Below, piece after piece: positions 6,699 through 12,983 of a DNA stretch of 12,983 nucleotides. The stretch spans positions 1-12,983 of the forward strand of contig JAHEMP010000034.1 of NCBI GenBank assembly GCA_024643585.1, read 5' to 3'. Under the pieces are notes generated by a model. That model saw only the letters and a list, made by a program, of their open reading frames with translations. It had not been told where the DNA came from and did not search any database. This DNA is from Crocinitomicaceae bacterium. Its GTDB lineage: Bacteria; Bacteroidota; Bacteroidia; Flavobacteriales_D; Crocinitomicaceae. The stretch's first letter is position 1. Each line of letters begins with the position of its first letter. The position numbers and the translations under genes were made by a program.

Positions 6699-8141
6699 TT
6701 ACTTTATCAAGGCTGGCTCCATATTTGGAGGGAAGGCCTCTTTAACAAATCCGAACAATTCGAAGTATTTGATTGCCTTTACAACTTCCTCTGGAACGTC
6801 GTCTTCCCAGCTTGAAACTCCAGCCCTGATCTTAGACAAAACATCGTCAGAAAGAATATGAAGCAAGCGCTTATCATATCCATTTATAGCCGCCATTTTG
6901 TTATTGTCTTTCATGTATTGTAGTAACCCAGAAAGATGACTTGGTATTCGGATATCATCCAAAGAATACAATTCACCATTTTCAACATTATTCGCTGGAT
7001 AGACAAATAATTTTACGTTGTGACCAAATCCTCGACCAAATGCTTCTAAAAGTCCACCGGGCAAATTATCGTAATAACGCTCGTCAAAAATAGTGTGGAG
7101 GTTATAAATCCCTAAGATGACACCCATTTTACGGCCTCTAGCCAATGAGCCTAAATAATCAACCATTTTGTAATGTTTCAAATAGTTTGAAATCATTACT
7201 GTATAACCCAACGAACCTAAAAGTTCTGCTCTATCAACAAAATCTTTATCCGATATTTTACCATCTGCGGTAAGATCTTTTAGTGTAAGTTCAAAAATCA
7301 CACTTACATTTTCATCTTCAACTCCGTTCTCTTCAAGAAACTGTTTTTTACCCGTTTCTATCATATCTATATGGACTTTCGTAACTGGACGAAATCTCCC
7401 ACGCATCAAAAGAATGTTTCTTTTATACAATGCTGCCGCTGGCTGAAGGACATTTCCGGTTAAATCGAACATAGTCGCATCCGTCATGCCTCTTTTCACC
7501 AAATTCAAAGCTAAAATTCGATTGTCGGCATCTTCAAAATCGGGTCCAGAAACTCGTAACATGTCAATTTCCATTCGCTCACGTGGTAGGCGATGAATCA
7601 AACTTTGAATAAACAAGTTCATGTCTTCACATTGGAAAAAACTTGCATGTATCAAGTTGACCCCTAAAATACCTAAAGCTTCCTGTTGCGCTTTGTGGCT
7701 ATTATCGTGCATTTTTATGTGCAAAATAACATCATTCGTTTTTCCTTCAACACTCGATTGAAAACGAATACCAACCCAACCTTGACCTTGATTGGTTTTG
7801 TGATAATTTAATGACTCGACAGTATTACAAAAACTAAAAAATCTGGATTCTTTGTATTTTTCTGGCAAACGGATCATCATTGTATTGAATTCCGTTTCTA
7901 ACATTGTCAATAATCTTTCTTCGCAAACGTATCTTGATGCCTCACCATATAATGAATCTGACACCTTCATATCGTAGGCGGACTGCGAAAATGCTATTGT
8001 ACCCGAACTACCGCCGGCTTTGAAAAAGTTAGCAGCGACTTCTTGTCCCGCACCGATTTCAGCAAAACAACCGTATATATCATGTGTCAGGTTGATTTTA
8101 AGTGCCTTTTCCTCTGTAGTTAAGCGTCTTTCTTCTATCAT
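6699..8141 (-). CDS. Conserved protein of unknown function (480 residues)
   Basis: I recognise the opening as a conserved family in Bacteroidota (INLTHDIYGCFAEIGAGQEV, 16-35) but know no demonstrated function. From memory, databases give relatives inconsistent labels such as TonB-dependent receptor or nicotinate-nucleotide adenylyltransferase. The sequence supports neither: there is no signal peptide, plug or beta-barrel, and no HxGH nucleotidyltransferase motif. The protein appears soluble and cytoplasmic. Conserved-looking stretches are GQEVAANFFKAGGSSGTIA (28-46), QGQGWVGIRF (118-127), MTDATMFDLTGN and a Gly-rich LEAFGRGFGHNVKLFVYP segment near the C-terminus (about 370-385). The gene starts 64 bases after the stop of the diheme cytochrome gene on the same strand, so co-transcription with the MbnP/MbnH-like pair is possible. 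A TACGTAA half-site lies 33 bases upstream of its start. Confidence 0.7.
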   Translation of the reverse strand: MIEERRLTTEEKALKINLTHDIYGCFAEIGAGQEVAANFFKAGGSSGTIAFSQSAYDMKVSDSLYGEASRYVCEERLLTMLETEFNTMMIRLPEKYKESRFFSFCNTVESLNYHKTNQGQGWVGIRFQSSVEGKTNDVILHIKMHDNSHKAQQEALGILGVNLIHASFFQCEDMNLFIQSLIHRLPRERMEIDMLRVSGPDFEDADNRILALNLVKRGMTDATMFDLTGNVLQPAAALYKRNILLMRGRFRPVTKVHIDMIETGKKQFLEENGVEDENVSVIFELTLKDLTADGKISDKDFVDRAELLGSLGYTVMISNYLKHYKMVDYLGSLARGRKMGVILGIYNLHTIFDERYYDNLPGGLLEAFGRGFGHNVKLFVYPANNVENGELYSLDDIRIPSHLSGLLQYMKDNNKMAAINGYDKRLLHILSDDVLSKIRAGVSSWEDDVPEEVVKAIKYFELFGFVKEAFPPNMEPALIK

Positions 8142-8205
8142 TTTACTATCTTGAATAACATCAATATATTATGTACGTAAATTCGTGCCACAAAGTTCCC
8201 AATTT

Positions 8206-9282
8206 CTATTTTGGAGGTGCAAATTTAGGGTTATTAATAAAATCCTCGTCTGTTAATGTCAAAAGAAATTTCTTAATTAAACCCTTTTCGAATGCATCCA
8301 ACTGAACTCCACCCTGATTTGCAAATTCTATTAATGGACTAATTGTCGGACTTATCTGTATACCTGAGGAATAATGTTCTATCACTTCTTCTAAAGTTTG
8401 AAATCGGCCATCATGCATATAAGGGCCTGTCGCTGAAATGTTACGTAGCGTTGGTACTTTGAATTTGCCGTAATCAGCAGGATTTTTTGTAACTTCTCCT
8501 CTTCCTAAATCGGTAAATGTTTGATCCAACCCATTGTTGTTGAATAATTCGACGTGCATCAATGGACCGTTGTGACAATGAAAACAATCTCCCCCATTTA
8601 AAGAGTTGAAAAGATCGTATCCAGCCCATTCTTCATTTGTTACACTTGACAATAGTGTTTGTTCTTTTGGAGTTAATGGCAAGCTATATTTCTGCTTGTA
8701 CATAACATCATATTTTGAAGAACCGCTAATCATAGTGCGCAAAAATTGTGCAATAGATTTAGCAACCAATGTTGAATCAATTTGATCGGTTCCAAAGGCT
8801 GCATAAAACTCTTTTCGATAGGATGCGTCTGCCTTAATTTTAATCACAGCGTTTGTCCAACTTTGATGCATTTCAATTGGATCTTGAACGGGTATTAAAA
8901 TTTGTTCTTCTAAAGATTTAGCTCTTCCATCCCAGAAAAAAAACTTCTGATATCCTAAATTTATCAAGGCCATTGAATTTCTCCGTCCTACTTGCCCTGT
9001 AATTCCTGTTGAGTATTGATTTTCATCTGAGAAGGACTGCTCCGGGGAATGGCATCCCGCACACGATAGAGAATTATCCCCACTTAATTTCTTTTCATAA
9101 AAAAGCTTTCTTCCCAACTCAACACCAGCAATCGTTAATGGATTATCTAAAGGAATAATCATTTTAGGGAAATGGCTTGGCTCTTCCAATACATATGGCA
9201 TACTCACCGGAGTAACAACTCCCTTTTTACAAGAGACTATAAAAGCGGTTAGAAGAAGAACTATTATTTTGAATTGTTTCAT
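8206..9282 (-). CDS. Diheme cytochrome c of the MauG/MbnH/CcpA family (lipoprotein)
   Basis: A 358-residue exported diheme enzyme with a lipoprotein signal ending at Cys18 (IVSC, followed by Lys-Lys). The two heme-attachment motifs are CAGCH (74-78) and CFHCH (233-237). By spacing from the first heme His, Trp117 (FFFWDGRA) matches the inter-heme Trp of bacterial cytochrome c peroxidases. Gln127 and Glu137 (QDPIEM) match the distal pocket residues. The distal His of resting peroxidases (16 residues after the first heme His) is missing. The residue aligning with the Met ligand of the second heme is Tyr304 (TLEEVIEHY), as in MauG and MbnH. It overlaps the MbnP-like gene by ATGA. In characterised pairs, MbnH oxidises a Trp of MbnP to kynurenine; that role is inferred here. 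A plain hydrogen peroxide-detoxifying peroxidase is the alternative. Confidence 0.85.
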   Translation of the reverse strand: MKQFKIIVLLLTAFIVSCKKGVVTPVSMPYVLEEPSHFPKMIIPLDNPLTIAGVELGRKLFYEKKLSGDNSLSCAGCHSPEQSFSDENQYSTGITGQVGRRNSMALINLGYQKFFFWDGRAKSLEEQILIPVQDPIEMHQSWTNAVIKIKADASYRKEFYAAFGTDQIDSTLVAKSIAQFLRTMISGSSKYDVMYKQKYSLPLTPKEQTLLSSVTNEEWAGYDLFNSLNGGDCFHCHNGPLMHVELFNNNGLDQTFTDLGRGEVTKNPADYGKFKVPTLRNISATGPYMHDGRFQTLEEVIEHYSSGIQISPTISPLIEFANQGGVQLDAFEKGLIKKFLLTLTDEDFINNPKFAPPK

Positions 9283-10034
9283 TCTTTCAGAATGGCATTT
9301 TGAAGATTGTCGACAACTTTATTACTCAATACCATTTGCGAAGGAGAAGAATGAGAAGAATATTGAACTCTCAAATCAATTGGATCAGAAGCTTTATCAA
9401 AAATTTCTTTGACCAATAAATTAAAATTGGTTCTGAATTTGTTATCGCCGATAGAATTCCAAGTCAAATCTGTAAAATTCAAAGATCTAAATATTTCGTC
9501 TGTCCCCAAATGAAAAACAAAATTGTGGTTAAAATCAGCAACACCGTTATTTGTTGTATCTACTTTTCCTTCTAATTTCGCAAAAATGTATCCGGGATTC
9601 CACCCCCAATGCATGTCTCCAGCATTTGCTATATTCAAAGCAGAAGTTGCCGATGGCAATGAAGGATCGGCGTGGTTCAGAATGTTTGGAACGCCAATAT
9701 TAAAATTCAAATTTGTAAAACTGGCTCTTTCTCCTTTTACGGAGCGCATAAGAGAACCCGTCAATTCATAATCATACAAATATGACTCGGATAACAAATT
9801 TGATCCATTCTGCATATCAGTACCGAGAATTTTAATGTTTGTGAAATAATAATCATACCCTTGAGGGCTTGTAATTACCTGATTTAATGAATAGTTTTGT
9901 CCATCCATTTTAGGTGACAAATGCACTTCCAACGCTTGAGGGGGAAGGCTCGTAATCGGGTCATTGACTTTTTCTTTTTTACAAGAAGTCCCAAGGACTA
10001 TAACAGCAGTCAAAAATAAGGTTGATTTCTTCAT
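9279..10034 (-). CDS. MbnP-like copper-binding lipoprotein
   Basis: A 251-residue exported protein. The signal segment ends at Cys18 (LGTSC, then Lys-Lys); the lipobox is somewhat relaxed, with Gly at -3, but usable in Bacteroidota. The mature part shows hallmarks of the MbnP family: an N-terminal strand (ALEVHLSPKMDGQNYSLN), YYFTNIKIL (62-70), the core DMHWGWNPGYIFAKLEG (140-156) and FHLG with His175. In MbnP of methanotrophs copper is bound with help of a kynurenine made from Trp by the partner MbnH; Trp143 and Trp145 are the candidates here. The stop codon overlaps the start of the diheme cytochrome gene (ATGA), so the two are translationally coupled. Copper binding and Trp oxidation are inferred from family and partner, not shown by sequence alone. 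Confidence 0.82.
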   Translation of the reverse strand: MKKSTLFLTAVIVLGTSCKKEKVNDPITSLPPQALEVHLSPKMDGQNYSLNQVITSPQGYDYYFTNIKILGTDMQNGSNLLSESYLYDYELTGSLMRSVKGERASFTNLNFNIGVPNILNHADPSLPSATSALNIANAGDMHWGWNPGYIFAKLEGKVDTTNNGVADFNHNFVFHLGTDEIFRSLNFTDLTWNSIGDNKFRTNFNLLVKEIFDKASDPIDLRVQYSSHSSPSQMVLSNKVVDNLQNAILKE

Positions 10035-10038
10035 ACAT

Positions 10039-10069
10039 CAAATTTACGTAAAGTGCTTGTATTCAACAA
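10039..10069 (-). promoter_or_regulatory. Candidate Bacteroidota-type promoter of the MbnP/MbnH unit
   Basis: On the minus strand TAAATTTG (10046-10039) matches the Bacteroidota -7 consensus TAnnTTTG exactly. A TTG (10069-10067) sits 20 bases upstream, and a second TTG at 10066-10064 gives a spacing of 17. Transcription would start near 10035, almost at the ATG, so the message would have little or no leader. A 10-bp palindrome TTTACGTAAA (10043-10052) overlaps the -7 box and could be a regulator site. Confidence 0.45.
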
Positions 10070-10137
10070 TAAAAGTTTTGTTAAAGTTCTTATTGACATT
10101 CGTCTACTTCTATAACGATTATTATTAATTTTAGTTC

Positions 10138-12983
10138 ATGGAAAACACGGAGAGTAAACCCTTTCAAATCATAAGTGCATCAGCTGGAAGCGGTAAGACT
10201 TACAAACTTGTTTTGACCTATCTCGAATTGCTTTTAGAAAGTTCTAAAGCGGACCCGTTTGCCCATATAGTAGCTATGACGTTTACCAACAAGGCAGCGT
10301 TGGAAATGAAGTCAAGAATTATTGAAGCATTGGAAGTACTTAGCTTCCCTGAGCAGTTTCCTTTGAGTCAGCGGAAATATGAAAAAACGCTGTGCAAAAA
10401 AATCAAATGTTCTCCTGAGCAATTGAGTGAAAAATCGAAAAACATCCTTCAAAGAATACTTCATCGTTACGAAGATTTTAAAGTTTTGACCATCGATAAA
10501 TTCAATTTGAGATTGATACGAAGTTTCAGTCGTGAATTGGATTTACCTGCCGATTTTGAAGTAATTATTGACGAGGACGAAGTTTTAGAAAAGGTCGTGG
10601 ATCAATTGATGGGCGAAATTGGAAATGAGCAAAATGACACTATAACCAAATTGGTTTTAAGTTATGCTAAATCTCAGTTGAAAGAGGGAGAAAAGTGGAA
10701 TTTCAGACGGGATTTAATAAGTTTTATAGCCTTAATAAAAAGTGAAAAAGAACAGAAAACGATTGATCAATTGATGTTGATTGAGTTTTCTGAAAGTAAT
10801 TTTCATCAATACCGTAAGGCGCTTAAAAAAGAGAAAAAAGCGTATAAAAAATTTAGTTCTTCTTTCGCGGAATTTTTAAATGGTATAAGTTTTTGGGAAC
10901 GCGAGGATGAAATTCCTGGAAAATCCAATACTACCAATCCAATTAGAAAGTTTTTGGATTCCGAGCAGCCTGAAAAGATTTTTTTAACGGACGGAGCAAT
11001 AAAAAATTTAAACAAATATGTAAAAGATGTTCTTCCGTTTCCCGAATTGACAGCCCAAATCGCAAAAATTGAACCGATCTATTATACTTTCTACAAAAAC
11101 ATTACTCTTCTCAATTCTATTCGAAGGAATTACCACAACATGTGGTTATTGAAAATTTTGGCCAGTCGATTGGAGCAAATGCGGAAAGATGAATCATTGA
11201 TACGTATTTCTGAATTTAATCAACTAATTGGGAAGTTGGTTCAAAACGAAGAAGCCCCTTTTCTATATGAAAGACTTGGGAATAGATACGAACATTACTT
11301 ATTGGATGAGTTTCAAGATACGTCGCGGATGCAGTGGCTAAACTTGATACCACTCGTGCATGAGGGAATTTCAAAATTAGGATTGAATTTCATCGTAGGC
11401 GATCCCAAACAGTCCATTTATAGATTTAAAAATGGTTTAGCGGAACAATTTGTATCACTTCCAGAAATATATAACCCTGAAAAAGACATTAATTTAGCGC
11501 AGAAATCGCAATATTTTAAAAGTTTAGGCGAAAAGAATGTCATTAAACAAAATTGGCGTTCTGCAAAGACGATTGTCGATTTTAACAATAAGGTCTTCGC
11601 CGAATGGAGTAAAAACTTATCCGAATCAACTATTTCTTTTTTTGACGATGTGGTTCAAGAATCGATTTCTAGCGAAACAGGTTATATCTGTTTTCAACAC
11701 TTAGAAAATGACAAAGACAAGATTGCCGTTAATGAAACAGTTCCTCAAATTGTCTCTTGGATCGAAGAAGCTCTAAGTGATGGATTTAAACCAAATGACA
11801 TTACTATTTTAGGTAGAGGAAATCGTGAGTGCAATGAATGGGCGGTTGCCTTAACAGAAAAAGGCTACAAAGTCGTTAGTTCAGATTCTCTTTTCGTTGA
11901 TTCAGATTTGTACGTTCAGTGGATAATTTCGTATTTGCAAAAAAGGCGTTCGCCCAGTGTGGAGAGCATTACAAAGAAGTTCATTTCTACAACATTGTTG
12001 GTGAAAAACCTTTCCTTATCCGTATATGAGGAATACTTCATTTCAAATGAAAATTCTAAATACAAAAGGCACGACGAGAACAAGTTCATTTTAGATTTTT
12101 TCACTTCTATCGACGCGTTTTACGTTCCATACGAATCCATTTACGACATAATAACTAAATTCTGTACTCTTACAAAAATTGACGTTCTTAAAAACCATTA
12201 CGTTCATCATTTGTTGGACATGGCATTCCAATTCGACTTGAGATTTGGCCCCGATTTGCAGCTATTCTTGGAGCAATATTTGGCAAAAGGAAAAAAATCA
12301 TCCGTGCAATTACCGGAGAGTGAAGATGCGCTAACAATAATGACAATCCACAAAAGTAAAGGTCTTGAATTTCCAATTGTGATTCTTCCTAAAATTTCGA
12401 TGAAAGATGGGAAGAACGACAAAACAAAATATTTCATTCCAACAGACGGACAAATTGCTCAATTGTCTAGGTCGCAAGTTGAAAGTTTACCTGAATATGC
12501 GCAACAGGCACTCGAAGAAAAAGAACAAATAATAACCGATAACACTAATTTATATTACGTCGCTTTCACCCGCCCAACAACCAGATTATATGCGCGCAAC
12601 CTATACAAGCCAAATTCACAAGAAGAAAAATTAGGTCAAGCTTGTATCGATAATTTTCCGGAAAACTTCATTACAAAAACCAACGAATTAATCCTTGGAA
12701 AAAGATTGGTAAAAGATATAAAAACAAAGAATTCAAGCAGAGAATATTCAAATTTCAAACCGACCTCCTTACAAGATTTTTTATGGTTTCCGAATATCGC
12801 AATTGAGAATAGCAATCCTTTTTCTGAAGATTTTACCATGAGTGAAGCTCAACTTTTCGGGACTCAATTCCATTTGTTATTGTCGGAAATTGATGATGAA
12901 AATCAAATCGAGGAAAGATTAAATGAATTGATTACAAATGGCGAAATTGATCGTCAATACAAGGATAAAATGGTTGAGCAATC
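10138..12983 (+). CDS. UvrD/RecB-type (AddA-like) helicase-nuclease, 3' end outside window
   Basis: A superfamily 1A DNA helicase, probably the helicase-nuclease subunit of an AddAB/RecBCD-like double-strand-break repair complex. 948 codons are present and the frame is still open at the window edge. Helicase motifs appear in order: Walker A SASAGSGKT (13-21), motif Ia VAMTFTNKAALEMK (45-58), a TIDKF segment (118-122, where many relatives have TIHSF), DEFQDTS (390-396), VGDPKQSIYRF (420-430), NWRS (472-475), TIHKSKGLEFP (736-746) and YYVAFTR (806-812). Residues 902-915 hold LFGTQFHLLL, which looks like the first His motif of a RecB-type nuclease domain. The catalytic D and E/QxK motifs would lie beyond the end. 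The start ATG directly precedes the Walker A strand. The gene is divergent from the MbnP unit across 103 bases. No Shine-Dalgarno site is visible. Confidence 0.9.
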   Translation, partial: MENTESKPFQIISASAGSGKTYKLVLTYLELLLESSKADPFAHIVAMTFTNKAALEMKSRIIEALEVLSFPEQFPLSQRKYEKTLCKKIKCSPEQLSEKSKNILQRILHRYEDFKVLTIDKFNLRLIRSFSRELDLPADFEVIIDEDEVLEKVVDQLMGEIGNEQNDTITKLVLSYAKSQLKEGEKWNFRRDLISFIALIKSEKEQKTIDQLMLIEFSESNFHQYRKALKKEKKAYKKFSSSFAEFLNGISFWEREDEIPGKSNTTNPIRKFLDSEQPEKIFLTDGAIKNLNKYVKDVLPFPELTAQIAKIEPIYYTFYKNITLLNSIRRNYHNMWLLKILASRLEQMRKDESLIRISEFNQLIGKLVQNEEAPFLYERLGNRYEHYLLDEFQDTSRMQWLNLIPLVHEGISKLGLNFIVGDPKQSIYRFKNGLAEQFVSLPEIYNPEKDINLAQKSQYFKSLGEKNVIKQNWRSAKTIVDFNNKVFAEWSKNLSESTISFFDDVVQESISSETGYICFQHLENDKDKIAVNETVPQIVSWIEEALSDGFKPNDITILGRGNRECNEWAVALTEKGYKVVSSDSLFVDSDLYVQWIISYLQKRRSPSVESITKKFISTTLLVKNLSLSVYEEYFISNENSKYKRHDENKFILDFFTSIDAFYVPYESIYDIITKFCTLTKIDVLKNHYVHHLLDMAFQFDLRFGPDLQLFLEQYLAKGKKSSVQLPESEDALTIMTIHKSKGLEFPIVILPKISMKDGKNDKTKYFIPTDGQIAQLSRSQVESLPEYAQQALEEKEQIITDNTNLYYVAFTRPTTRLYARNLYKPNSQEEKLGQACIDNFPENFITKTNELILGKRLVKDIKTKNSSREYSNFKPTSLQDFLWFPNIAIENSNPFSEDFTMSEAQLFGTQFHLLLSEIDDENQIEERLNELITNGEIDRQYKDKMVEQ

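Noticed and set aside
6699..8141. TonB-dependent receptor or NaMN adenylyltransferase
   Set aside because: There is no signal peptide, plug domain or beta-barrel pattern, and no HxGH motif.
9523..9771. Plus-strand open frame of 82 codons
   Set aside because: It is antisense to the MbnP-like gene, whose motifs and partner gene support the minus strand.
10806..12839. Several minus-strand frames of 62-76 codons
   Set aside because: All are antisense to the helicase, whose seven motifs in one continuous frame establish the coding strand.
1..12983. CRISPR array, insertion sequence, tRNA or rRNA
   Set aside because: No regularly spaced repeats, transposase frames, terminal inverted repeats or RNA gene signatures were seen on reading both strands.

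Overview
The window looks like a chromosomal stretch from a member of the Bacteroidota, most likely a flavobacterium-like lineage. Clues are the A+T-rich sequence, the near absence of Shine-Dalgarno sites, one good match to the Bacteroidota promoter consensus (TTG, about 20 bases, TAnnTTTG), lipoprotein signals followed by lysines, and families typical of the phylum: a sigma factor paired with a TPR membrane protein, a YqaE/Pmp3 lipoprotein with a KRKYTSGYH-type motif, and a WYL regulator of the form usual there. The genus cannot be read from the sequence.

Layout. On the minus strand at the left is an ATP-dependent phosphofructokinase (100-1080). Divergent from it, on the plus strand, are an ECF-type sigma factor, an overlapping membrane TPR protein that probably acts as its partner, and a lipoprotein with a C-terminal Pmp3/YqaE membrane domain (1157-3508). 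A perfect 16-bp hairpin at 3523-3558, with T-runs in both directions, ends this unit and the convergent one. From 10034 down to 3605 all genes lie on the minus strand: an MbnP-like lipoprotein, an overlapping MauG/MbnH-like diheme cytochrome, a 480-residue conserved protein of unknown role, a WYL regulator, and PaaG- and PaaH-like enzymes. At the right, on the plus strand, a large UvrD/RecB-type helicase-nuclease starts at 10138 and runs off the window.

How the genes fit together. The MbnP/diheme pair overlaps by ATGA. From family knowledge it is a candidate copper-handling module in which the diheme enzyme oxidises a tryptophan of MbnP to kynurenine. In the diheme protein the residue aligned with the usual Met ligand of the second heme is Tyr, as in MauG and MbnH. 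The WYL, PaaG and PaaH genes are almost contiguous and point to the middle steps of aerobic phenylacetyl-CoA degradation; the epoxidase, ring-opening and thiolase genes are not here. The sigma/TPR/lipoprotein block looks like an envelope signalling unit with no known stimulus.

The least explained items are the 480-residue protein beside the copper module, the lipoprotein-Pmp3 architecture next to the sigma factor, and TACGTAA motifs found upstream of three minus-strand genes, one of them an 18-bp palindrome. No RNA genes, CRISPR arrays or insertion sequences were seen.
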